From NCBI GenBank assembly GCA_905331475.1, contig CAJNYU010000034.1:1-64000 (forward strand): a DNA stretch of 64,000 nucleotides, written 5' to 3'. The notes under the pieces were generated by a model. That model had not been told where the DNA came from, made no database searches, and saw nothing but the letters and a program-made list of their open reading frames with translations. The position numbers were made by a program, and so were the translations under genes. Source of the DNA: Rotaria socialis (taxonomy: Eukaryota; Rotifera; Eurotatoria; Philodinida; Philodinidae). This document shows positions 11,109-22,500 of the stretch, one piece after another. Numbering within the stretch: the stretch's first letter is position 1; every line of letters begins with the position of its first letter.

Positions 11109-12413
11109 TTATACACAGACAATGTTCAGTAACCAATTTGCTTGATGTAATCGCTGATTTTTAGTATGAGAATGCACGTGTACCACAATACGGCTGGTAT
11201 TAATGGGTAAATGAAATGCACGTGCTAAGGGACCACTATTACATAGGCTATATTTTAAAACTCGATCACGCAAATTAAGAGCCTCTTGATCTTGAAAAAA
11301 AGGTCCATGAGAAAAAAGAACACCGTATGCATTTCTTAAGTTATAAGGTTTATCATTGAGTGTACCGTAGAGCTCTGGCGTTAGGACGCTTTCCATCACT
11401 ATGTGATCAGATGTACACACTTCATTGTCGCTGCATGCCATCTGTGATTGCTGAAAGACTTCAAGACGAAAGCTGGTAGAAAACGTTTCCATACCATTCG
11501 GTGCCACTGAAAATACGATAGGTAACGGAGATGCTGCGGTAGCAAAACTCAATCCACGCAGTTGTGGCATGTTAAATACATAGCCAGCAGATTGCCCAAG
11601 GCCAAGAATAATCCAGAGGATAGCTCCGATAGTTGCAAGCGTATACCGTTGTTTGTAGGCATGCCTCGTCTTTTGTTTGACTGATAAGAGCACATCGCGG
11701 CCGCAAATCATTTCCATGACCCTATTCTCGTATTCAGATGGAAAGCCAGTTGGTTGATCCATTGTCACTGGATTCTCAAATGTTCCACCTAGAATATCCC
11801 ACAACGGTAGATCACCATAGTTTTTGCTATGATCCCGTTTATTACGTAAATGATGAATTCGATGAGCTTCAGGACGTTGAAAGAAATAGCCAATCCATTG
11901 TGGTGTCTTAATATTCATATGATAAACATATTCACCAAAAGCAGCAAAGCCCGACAGCCACATGCTCGATTCTCTCGAGAGACCAAGTATAGGGTAGAGT
12001 AATATCGTCATAATAATTGAGTCTACTAGGATTTCTTGAGGAGCTTTATAGAAGGATGTTATGGCTTCAATTCGTTGTGCACTGTGATGCAGTTGATGAA
12101 ACCATAGCCATAAAAAATAAACGTTGTGTCGCGCACGATGAAACCAATAGAACACCCACGTATGAATGATATAAGCGATAATACCACCCATCATCGGTGA
12201 AATAAAGTCTCGCAAATGAAATAAATGTGCATCGGGCAACCATGCCTCCCACGTGTAAGTACCAACGACAACTACTAACAGTTGATACGCATTGATAAGT
12301 AGAACGCGTTTCCACCAGCCAGGCACATACACCAGTGGTTGATCGGGAAAGAGACGTTCCAACACCATCAAACATCCTAATCCACTACCTATTATTAGTA
12401 AGCCAAGCAACAT
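11109..12413 (-). CDS. Fatty acid hydroxylase/sterol desaturase family membrane protein, bacterial type
   Basis: An intronless 434-codon frame. Several hydrophobic segments lie between residues 1 and about 170, and another near 260-280. The di-iron histidine clusters of the fatty acid hydroxylase superfamily are all present: HRARH (near 92), HQLHH (near 106) and HRIHH with a further H downstream (near 185). Such enzymes hydroxylate or desaturate lipids in the membrane. After the core comes a soluble tail of about 150 residues containing YNLRNAYGVLFSHGP. From memory, a similar tail occurs in bacterial proteins near sterol desaturase and HTTM genes; this is not verified. Its partner gene diverges 488 bp away and is also intronless. 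Origin by transfer from bacteria is likely but inferred. Confidence 0.82.
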   Translation of the reverse strand: MLLGLLIIGSGLGCLMVLERLFPDQPLVYVPGWWKRVLLINAYQLLVVVVGTYTWEAWLPDAHLFHLRDFISPMMGGIIAYIIHTWVFYWFHRARHNVYFLWLWFHQLHHSAQRIEAITSFYKAPQEILVDSIIMTILLYPILGLSRESSMWLSGFAAFGEYVYHMNIKTPQWIGYFFQRPEAHRIHHLRNKRDHSKNYGDLPLWDILGGTFENPVTMDQPTGFPSEYENRVMEMICGRDVLLSVKQKTRHAYKQRYTLATIGAILWIILGLGQSAGYVFNMPQLRGLSFATAASPLPIVFSVAPNGMETFSTSFRLEVFQQSQMACSDNEVCTSDHIVMESVLTPELYGTLNDKPYNLRNAYGVLFSHGPFFQDQEALNLRDRVLKYSLCNSGPLARAFHLPINTSRIVVHVHSHTKNQRLHQANWLLNIVCV

Positions 12414-12901
12414 TTTTTTCTTTATCTCTTAAAACAAATAAAAATAATTATTAGAATGTGATTGAGCACATGTGTATTCATTAAAAAAATTACATTGAAT
12501 TTTCACGATTCAATCATTAAATGTAAGTTTCAATAGTACCTTTAGTCGTAGTTGCGTGCAAAAAATAGTTATGCTAAAAATAAAATGAATGTAACGATGA
12601 CAAAATGCACACACATCTACTTTTACATAGTATAGACTTTGTTCTGATGGAGGCGAAACTTGTTTTTTACTGCTACTCGTTCAATTACGACTGATGTGTG
12701 CAATTACATTGATTATTTTTCTCATTCTTCTTGAGTTCTACAGCATGCAACATACGTGGCGAATGACATTTCGCAAATGATTCATACATCTATATGATGT
12801 CATTCTCATACACACTTCATCTACTTATAGTATGCACGTTTTCTTTTCTAAACATAATGTGTGTTTTAGTTTCTCTTTCTGCTTAACTTACTCATAGCAA
12901 C
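12414..12901. promoter_or_regulatory. Shared promoter region of the divergent gene pair
   Basis: 488 bp between two head-to-head start codons (12413 minus, 12902 plus). It must contain both promoters. No specific element was identified beyond AT-rich stretches. Confidence 0.4.
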
Positions 12902-13753
12902 ATGGCATCATCATCATCGACAACGTGTACGAAATGGTACACTGTACGTCAGTTGAAAATTTTTCAATTCATATTTGGATCGTATCTAACGATTCATTTC
13001 ATAAACTTAGTTCCGTATGCGAATGAATTATTCGGTCGTACTGGTATGATTGCTGATCCACAGTGGAATCCAACCTATGGTTACTTTCCAAATATTATTC
13101 ATTGGATTGATTATTCTCCTAAACTTCTTAGTATTTTCATTATTTTTTTGGCATTTTTATCAGTTGTGTTTGCCGCGCGGCTTTTTACACCACGTGTTAT
13201 TGCCCTTTTACTATGGTATGGATGGGCATGCCTCTTAAATCGTAACGTACTCATTTTGAACCCTGGCATCCCCTACGTTGGTTTACTTCTCTTAGCATTC
13301 AGTCTCATCAAATTTACAAATTCAGATAAAAATAGCACAGAAAATCATGAAGTTAGCATCAGTCCAGAAGTCTTTCCATGGCTCTATTGGGGAGGATGGA
13401 CTTTATATGCATTAGGTTATACAATAAGTGGGTTACATAAATTACAATCACCTAGTTGGATCGATGGTAGTGCATTGAGTCACGTCCTAAAATCTCCATT
13501 ATCGCGCAACAATCATTTATGCCATGTCTTACTTGAAGCAAACCCAATAATTCTTCAAATATCTACATGGGCATCGCTCTTTGCAGAAATTTCGTTTGTT
13601 CCTCTAGGTCTCTTTTACCATGCACGTAAATTGTACTGGTTTGCTTTCCTTGCTCTTCATTTAGGCGTTTTGTTACTCGTCAATTTCACTGATCTCACAT
13701 TCGGAATATTAGCTATGCATTTCTTTCTATTTGATCCTCGTTGGTTATTTTGA
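12902..13753 (+). CDS. HTTM-domain membrane protein (gamma-carboxylase-like fold), bacterial type
   Basis: An intronless 283-codon frame with about six to seven hydrophobic segments across its length. The motifs WACLLNRNVLILNPG (about 108-122), GYTISGLHKLQSPSW with its invariant-looking GLHK (about 170-184) and the late pattern HLGVLLL resemble HTTM proteins, the family that includes vitamin K-dependent gamma-carboxylase and many bacterial relatives. It is much shorter than animal gamma-carboxylase and lacks its lumenal extension, so it looks like the bacterial single-domain form. The substrate is unknown. Head-to-head placement with the hydroxylase suggests the two arrived together and may act in one membrane-lipid pathway, which is an inference. 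Confidence 0.75.
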   Translation: MASSSSTTCTKWYTVRQLKIFQFIFGSYLTIHFINLVPYANELFGRTGMIADPQWNPTYGYFPNIIHWIDYSPKLLSIFIIFLAFLSVVFAARLFTPRVIALLLWYGWACLLNRNVLILNPGIPYVGLLLLAFSLIKFTNSDKNSTENHEVSISPEVFPWLYWGGWTLYALGYTISGLHKLQSPSWIDGSALSHVLKSPLSRNNHLCHVLLEANPIILQISTWASLFAEISFVPLGLFYHARKLYWFAFLALHLGVLLLVNFTDLTFGILAMHFFLFDPRWLF

Positions 13754-14792
13754 ATAAACATTTTAATCTTTTTTTGAAATAAAATAATAATCTGATGTAT
13801 GATTAATGATTGGCCTCAGCAAAACAACTATTAGTTTTTCTGCATCTGAAATATATAGATTGAGACAGCTTCCCGAATAACTTGTATACTGCGATGAAGA
13901 AGATCAAGTAATAATAATATATTTTGACAATTCGATATCATAAGAGGGAATGTTTTCCGTATAATTCATTCTGTAATAATTGTCTAGTTCTCAACTACTT
14001 GAATGAAAAACAAAAACTGCTCTATATGATAGGTTCATACGATTCATACTATCTTTTGAAGGATTAATCAAAATTATATTGGCCTCTTATAAATTGCTTG
14101 TGTTAGACCGATCTGTTTCAATTTTTCGCATTGAAGCAGTCAGCTATTATTCCTTTTTTGGCGCTCATTTTCCGTTCAGTTCTTGTTTTTTGCATTCAAT
14201 TGGTCGATATTGGGTTAATATTTGATGCATGAAGTAAACGTCTCTTTGAAAAAGAAATATCTAACCTTTTTCTATGTGGCGACTTGAAAAAAGAAGCAAT
14301 AAATTCGATTTCTGAGAACATTTCAATACATATTCAATTGAAGATAAATCAAAAATTATGATTTATCTACATAATCTTCACGAATAGAAGAAATAAGTAT
14401 GCTAATGATATAGATTTTCGTCGGAAATCAGCGATTATTATTAATGAGTACAATATGAATACAAAATTTATGTGGTACTCCGTTTCATCATCATGATAAA
14501 TCGGTTTTAATCAAAATTAAATTCATAATTTAAACGATTTTTTGAATATTTGTTTTTATCTACAGATGAAAAATAACATACTGAATGAACAAAAAAACTT
14601 ATCCAAACACTATTCAAAATAGAACAATCTTATCATTCTACTTTCAACAAATCAAGTCTCTCTTCATTTTAACATTTGCTTTATTCATTTGTCGTCGTTT
14701 TTGATTATTATTATTGTACTCAACATAATCGCCCGATTCATTGTTTTTACTGACGCCAGTATTTCAGTAGTCCTCTTAATCATTTTCTTAAT
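13754..14792. other. AT-rich intergenic, nothing recognised
   Basis: No coding signal was found on either strand between the HTTM gene and the TRAF pseudogene. Confidence 0.5.
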
Positions 14793-17073
14793 TTAATTCA
14801 TAGCCATAAATTGATCTGTCTCTGCACTCATCGTTGAAGAATAGGATAGTTTTTGTTGTTTTTCAGTTTCTTGTTGAATCATAGTTTCTTGAATTCCAAT
14901 TGTTAATCCCGAACTAAGACGAAGTATATAAGGTGTGACTCCATTTGGTATATTTCCAAAATCGACCATAACTTTAATGAACATAACATTTTGGTAAACA
15001 TATGAATTATTTTCTTGTTAATATATTGTTAAGGGAGCAAACTTTGGTATTCCACTGGCGATGTTCATATTGAAACGTGGTCGTTGAAAACTATTTGATC
15101 TTACATCTGGTCGAAATGAATCAATAATATGATTTTGTTGATTACTTTGATCATAGAAACAAAATATTACTTTAAAGCAGAACGGAATGTGAGGATATCT
15201 TCATATTCACTACGCATAAGAACGAAAAATAATGATAAATGCGTTTTCTGAGCAGTTCCATCACCATTCAAATAAAGTCGAAGACTCATTTAATAATCGG
15301 TACGTGAAGAATAAAAAGCGAGAACAAATTGATGGTTGTGCTCTGGATTGAACCGCTGCTTAAATGAATAAATCAAAACTCCTAGTCACTTATGAAATTA
15401 TTTTATGATAAGACTTATTGAATGAATAAAAATCCGTGAGAATTGCTAAGATTACTTTTATTTCGATGTTTAAAAAAGTATTATTTGTTTTTTCTCTTCG
15501 ATAGGAAAATAAAAAATAAAAAATTCGAACAATATTCATATGTACTTTGTAGTATTGAAAGAATTATTTAAAACTTGAAGACAGTTCTTTCTTTTTAATT
15601 AAAGTATGATTCACTTGCTGTTTTTATTCAACTTTGCACAGGATTCCACTTATCCAAAAATAAAATTCAAGTTCAGAATCTACAGCTAATATACATGGAA
15701 CAAACGAGGAGTGTCTTCAATGATTATATAGATATTTATTTGGCAACAACAAAATATATAAATATAGAATAGAGTAGATGAAAAAATCTGATATCATGAC
15801 AAATTTACTCTAATTTTATTCAATCACAAATAACTATTGCTAGTTACAATGTAATACGTATTAATTTCTATATCGAAATTGCATCTGAACGAATTTGGAT
15901 TTTATTCAATTTTTTAAATCGGAAATAATTTGAATTTCTCAACTAAAAGAAAATCATTTAGATGCTTCTCATGAAAATAAAACATTAAAATTAGTAATTA
16001 CAATCCTAACCTATTTTTTCTTCGACATTAGTTATTCTCCATGTATACGTTCCATCACATGAATTTCTATTCATATCATCAATTTTTTTTAATAATCGAT
16101 GGAATCTCTCGTTCAATCGTCTCTTGTTTAGATTTGATATCATCTATAGAAGGACGCTGTTCTTCAATGGACTTGTGAACTAGAGATGATTCTTGAATAG
16201 AAGTCTGTAATCTATTACCGAGTTGATCACATTCAGTGCTAAGAGATTCTAGTTCGTCAACTAAATTTCCAACACCATCGGATAAAATGTTAATTGTTTG
16301 AGAAACTTCTTTTAATTTATCAATATTTTGGTATTTCGGTAAGAATCCTTCAGAAGATATTTGTCCGGACGAATTGATAAATTTAATAACATTCGAAGAA
16401 CGACTTTAGTTAAGACTTTTTGATGTTGATCACTTAGATAGTATCGAGAGAGATGGATACGAGGAATCTAGATGATAAAAAATTTTCAAAGACCAAAAGA
16501 AAAAAACTAAATTTAACCATTTCTTCACATCGGATTGATTGTAAAGGACACTGAACAGTTATTTTTTCACAATCGTACAGTTTGTGTCGATCAAGATCGT
16601 TGACTGAATTGAAATTTAAACTGCAAGGATCGCTTTGAGGACTTGGATGGTTTTGATCCAGATGATTCGTTAACATATATTCGACTAATAGGAAAAAAAT
16701 AAGCAAAAAAGATTTACTTGATAGATCTTTAATATGCCAACCCAAGTGCCAAATGAACATACAATTGATAATGTCTGCATATCATTTTTTAAAACCTCGA
16801 TCAATTATTAGCTTAACAAGAAATGATTTTTTATTGAAAGAGAGAATATCAATCTTACATTTTCACGTGGTGTTTTTTCGCAACATTCAGAACATCTAAT
16901 CAATTTTCTTTAATAAAATAAAATAAACTTTTAAAATTTAATCTAAAAAGAAACTTAGCCAGTTTGTTCATTAGCACATGATTGACAAAGTCGATGGCCG
17001 CAATCAATTAACTGTACAGGTTCTCGAAGAACTAATGAACAAAAAATGCATATATGAAAGGATTCTACAATCT
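14793..17073 (-). pseudogene. Decayed TRAF-like gene (RING, TRAF zinc fingers, coiled coil, MATH)
   Basis: All parts of a TNF receptor-associated factor are recognisable in order on the minus strand. A RING piece (about 16970-17073) has CIFC and DCGHRLCQSC. TRAF-type zinc fingers (about 16450-16790) have LSIVCSFGTWVGILK and NHLDQNHP. A coiled coil spans about 16090-16400. The MATH domain (about 14793-15360) has MSLRLYLNGDG, KTHLSLFFVLMRSEYED, SNSFQRPRFNMNIASGIPKF and MFIKVMVDFGNIP. Disablements are clear. A TAA replaces the Lys expected before MSLRLYLNGDG (about 15290). A one-base shift follows TFRSAL (about 15170). A further TAA lies near 15028 between GIPKFAPL and MFIKVMV. A frameshift separates the zinc-finger exon from the coiled coil (about 16395). 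TRAFs link receptors to ubiquitin signalling; this copy cannot make a full protein. Confidence 0.82.
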
Positions 17074-19544
17074 AGATTTTTTGCATTGAAGCCAACCATT
17101 CTCTATATTCTAAAATGAAACATTGATATGAAAAGAGAATGCATCAATCTAACAATCAGAACATGCAGCAGATAAATGTCTAATTAGTATAGATACTTCT
17201 CATCAATAGATTTAGAGAAAAACAAATGATATATCTCCAATATAATCATTATCAAGAAAGCAACGTCAAGCTTTGACTAACTCATTTTCTCTTATCTTTC
17301 GATGTGTCACGTATATCACATGACCTCTGCTACTTGCTTTACAACGGTTAAATGGCTATAAATATAGTAGAGTTCATAGGGGGATTTTCAATAACAAAAC
17401 CAAAATTGATAAGAGATTTGCGGAAACGAATGAAAGAACGAATGATTAAGTTTTTTTCTATATGACTATAATAAAGGATAATTTTGTCACAGAGAACATA
17501 GAAATGAAAAGAATTTTATGCGAAAAAAAGACAAAAAAAAGACAAAAAAAAAGACGAACTACAGATTAAGATACTTTTAATTATTTAAAAACGAAACTTT
17601 CAATATAAAAAAAAAAGATCAAGTATTTTACCCCTTGTTAAATATTAAAAGAATATTAAAACTGATCTAGAAAATATTTGACAATAGAAATACAAGACCT
17701 TGCATGTAAATTTTAAAAATTCATTGTAAATATCACAAATACATTATAACTGGAATGAAAATCTAGCAAACTACGCGAGTCATCGAATTTATTTTAAAGT
17801 GGAAAATATAAAAAACAATGTTGAAATAACTTTTATAGCAATTACACAGCAGTATCGTAATTCCTACAATTTTCATTCAATGCTATAATAACTATCTCAT
17901 TTCTATGTAATTTTGACAATATAACATGAATCCTTTGATGAATATATTTTAAAGAAATCTAATTATTTTCAGTACGCACTTTGACTCGTGTTGAGTTTGT
18001 GTATGTTACAGATAAGTTGAGTCACTTAAGAGATACTCATGATTATAAATGTCGTAATTATGTATTCGAGAACTTACTAAAAATGTATATAGCAGAAAAA
18101 AAGAAATGAAACATAAGTTACAGTGAAGGTCAGAGAAAGGCAAAGAAAAGAAATAGTGTTAATTCGAAAGAACAAACAATGAAGAAAGAAAATCACCTGG
18201 TAGTCAAAAACAAATAGAGCGAATAAATTCGATGTAATATATTATGATGTTGCAATCCTCCGTATGCGATTATATCATTTGCATTTTGAACTGTATATTG
18301 TTATTTCAAGGTTTATTTTTGATCCCATATTTTCAAATTTTGTTTAAAGTGTAACTCAGTTGTGTTAATTTATTGATATCATTTGCGCATAAACCCATAT
18401 ATATATATATATACTAGAATCGCATCAAATAGGCCAAAGCTCGATGTTAAAAAATAGAAATTTTTCTTTCTTAAATACTTTCTTAGATGTTTTCCAAAAA
18501 CTTTATTTAAAAATCTTCTAGTCGAAGCTTCCAGTGATAATTCAGATCGTCAATTTTGAAGAAAAAATAACAGTCCGAACTTTTACTATATCATGAATGC
18601 AAAGTTATATAGAATTGAACTCCGCTAACTCTAATGTACGACAAAATATGACAAGAATAGTAGTGATATATGGAAAATTATATAGAAAATCGAAATTTTG
18701 AAACAAGTGTATACTATTGGATTGCAAGCAACTACGGAATCTAACGAAAAGTAGCTGCAAACTATAAAGTCTACCTAGAAATAGAACTTTATCATAGTAA
18801 AACACATAGACCAGAGAGAGAGTATAGAGTAAATTTTAGATTTTTTATTTTGATACTAAGGTATTTTTCTTCAAGAAAACACTGTGACTATCATGAAACG
18901 TAATCTAAATGGAAAATAACTAATTCATTCAAAAATTGTTTGAGTAATAAATGATTGAAAAATTCAGTTCAGTAACAAACAACCAAATAAAATTTCTACT
19001 TTACTATTAAAAGAAATAACATAGAAACTAAATAGTCTTTTTTAAAGATACTGAAGCATTTCAGAATACGAAAATAACCTTTATGAAATTCATCTAGAAT
19101 TTGTTTTTCATTTTCATTTTGAAATATCTTTGCGTTTTTAGACAACATTTTTTAAAATTTTTGTGGAATGCTTCTATGAGAATAATGAAATGCATAATTT
19201 ACAATTGATATAAAAACAGCAACTAAATAGAGTTTTGCGAGGGTATGACCTACACTTTACCTCTAAAGGAAGGAAGGAGTATGCCTTTATTAATTTTCAA
19301 CTTCAGCTTTTATTGGGCATTAGAACCGAGCAGATTTCAATTCCTATATAGGTTCTGTTATGGTTACTTGTTTGATCATTTTTTTCCTACATCACTAATA
19401 TAAAATATGTTTTTAAAATGATGTATTCTTGAATTATTGCATCCCGAAGATATTTCATCGAATTTTTATTCAAATAATTTAGTTTATGCCAATAAACGAA
19501 AAAGAAAAACAAATTATCCTTTGGAAAGGTGAGTTCAGTTCAGT
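17074..19544. other. AT-rich intergenic, nothing recognised
   Basis: Low-complexity AT-rich DNA. Short frames carry no motif. It lies between the TRAF pseudogene and the stop codon of the kinase-PBZ gene. Confidence 0.5.
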
Positions 19545-22500
19545 CTAGTGTTGGAATTTGGTCATATGTGCTGGATCGTCCGTCCTAGATATTCATTCCA
19601 ATGAAAATGAACATAATGATTGAGCAGAAATAAAAGAATTACTTATTGCATCGGGAGCCGAATTGGCATGCTACCTTTTTGCAATGAGGATCTGTCGAAC
19701 CGGTTGGATGAGCAAATCGTAAACGATGATCCACTGCTTGACTTTAATAAACCAAGAATGATATAAATAATGCTTTATGAAAAAAAGTCCTTAGTAAAAA
19801 TGTTTTTGTGTGCTACAACGTTTAAAACAAGAAGATTGCATAGTCGCCAGACTTTGATCATAGATCGATTATATGATGCTATGGTTTATTTTAATTGAAT
19901 CGAAACAAGATACTTCTATATATTTTCATATAGATTTAGTGTGTTTTGAATTTCTTCTCTGTGCCAGCTACGTTCAATTCTTGTCTTGTTTCTTCACAAG
20001 AAGTCTTTGAAGAGTTACTAATGAAAAATATTTCAAAGTTTACAAATTTTTTTCTAACAAAAGCGAGGAAAAATCGTGATATTTTCAATTTATCCTTTGT
20101 ATTCACTTTCATTAACCTAGAAAACTTCTCAATTTTATACAAGATTTTTGTCACAGTTTTTCTTTCATTTGGCCTTTTACATCATACATAATTCGTTTGG
20201 GATTTGAATATTCGACTGTTGATAAACTACGCTGTGTGTATTTATCGTTTAAAAAAAATATATATATTACCAAGCGAATCCTGAAACTAAAATTTGAGCA
20301 ATTCAATGAGCTAAAATTCAACTTTCTAAAGCAACTCTTAAATAATCTTCATACACTCCGTTTTCAATGGAAACAGACAAATAATAGTTAAATAGAATTT
20401 CAACATACTCATAACAACTTTCTCCGAAACGACATTGACGCTTTGTGGATTGAACGTGGTTGTTAACGCCTATAGCAAAGCGATTTGAATTATTTGGATG
20501 TGCATATTGTTTAAGGTGTTCCGGTTCCGTGCTTAAATAAAGAAGCAAGCTAGCTAGTTATGGTCCAGTTTTCATGAAAATGATGCTTTTCATTATCAAG
20601 AGATCCTATTGTTAATTTTTAGTACGTTTTTTCTCTGTTAATTTTACAACATATGTACCATGCAGAAAAATGCTGGCTCCTCGCAGAAATTGTGAGTTGT
20701 TGTTAGAGTTAGATAAATGCAAAGTAATTGTTATACTATCTCAGTTATCTGCTCATCAAGTGCATCTGATCCGAGAAGGTTATCAATGAAAATTGTAGAT
20801 TGCATGAAAAAATTAGAATCATCTCTCGTTAAAATATATTTCATACACTAGATGGATACAATTACTAGATGTTTATGAAAAATTTAACAAAAAGAGATGA
20901 TCGTCAACATTTGAAGCCCCTAGCAAATGCTTTTGTTTCGGTGACGAGCATAGTCCATAAAAAAGAGATCAAAAAACATTAATGATGAAAGATTCTCTGT
21001 CATAATCTAAATTATTTGCATCGCCTTTTAGATTTCGAACGTAGTGATTGTGGCGGAAAACGTTTCGTGAAAATTAGAGCAACACAAATAGTTTAATAGA
21101 AATTCAACATACTTGTAACAGGCTACTCCGTAGCGACAATGTGGTTTTGTGGACTGTCCATGACTGTTGGCACTCATTGTATGGGGAGTTGAGTTAGCTG
21201 GATGTGCATATTTATTTAAATGATCAGCATCTTTCCTTATAAACAGAAAACAAGGAAATATTTCTTTCATGTTCATAAGATCTGCTTAGATCTTCATATT
21301 ATTCACGCCATAATCTGCGGATACAGCTCAAAAGATGAACTTGTAATTGATAAAAACTAGCTCAAATAATTTGAAATAAGTATCTAATCAATTACTCGTT
21401 GTGTTTAACTTTCAGTGGTACGAAATTAATCCTTTTGTGCAAATAAATAAAACACTTTAAAAAAACAATCCGCGTACCGAAAGCAATCTGATCCGTAGCG
21501 ACATGCCGGCTTGTCAAATTGACTATTTGAAGCGCTTCTTGACTCATGATAGTCAGCATCACCTATATGTGCAAATTCTTCATGATGATTAGTGTCATCT
21601 CTTCAAGAAGTGTAACACAAAAATGAATTATGACTAACAAAACCCTTTTTGTTTATATACGATACCTATTACAATCAGCACCAAATTTACATGAACGACG
21701 TGATCCCGCTATTAAAATATGTAAACAAAAATATGCAATTAAAATTATCGATTAAATTGACACACTATTCAAATATATTGCAAAGATATTTTCCATTTCT
21801 CCTTATGAAAGAAATATATGTGTTTATTTCATTTATCTTCCAATACCAACAACAGTTTCTTATCTATCTTTCAAAAAATTAGCTGTATATGTTTTACAAA
21901 TTGCAAAGTTACAGTTCAAATTTTTCTTTGAAAATAAGACCTATTTTGTTAAATTTTAAAAATGGCATCAACAATCCTTTGCATACCAATTGAGTTATGT
22001 AAATAATAAAATTAAAACTAAAATAAATTTGTTGTTAAGAAGATTGAACAAGCTAAAAGTCACTAGTTTATATTCAGCCGAATGACCCTGTTTATAGTTA
22101 CATGAAAATATTATCCATTTGCAACTTTCTGAGAGTAATATTATATAACAGAGTACTTAATTACTATAATTCTAATGCTTACATCTTTTTTTTGCTACTG
22201 ATGGATCTGATCTGTGAACGAAATGACCCGGTCGAGAGAGTTTAGCTAAAAATAGAAATAGAAAATACATTATTCATGGGACATTTCTTTCGATAATAAA
22301 AAACACTATGAACAAAATAAGAGCTGATCAGTGTCATTACTTTTGTAAAAGTATGTAGAGTTCTATTGAATGTAGATGATTTAATTATTAGAATTCATTA
22401 AAACATTGTATTCATTAGTGTCTGATTTCCTTTTAATATATTCCAGCGTAAATTTTCTTCAAATCATTGACAACTTATAAAAAGAAACTGAAAAAGAACT

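Noticed and set aside
12067..12375. 102-codon frame on the minus strand
   Set aside because: Out-of-frame shadow of the fatty acid hydroxylase gene.
19545..22245. PBZ fingers as a gene separate from the kinase
   Set aside because: The first finger-side exon has no start codon, begins at an acceptor, and its phase matches the kinase donor. Still open until transcripts are seen.
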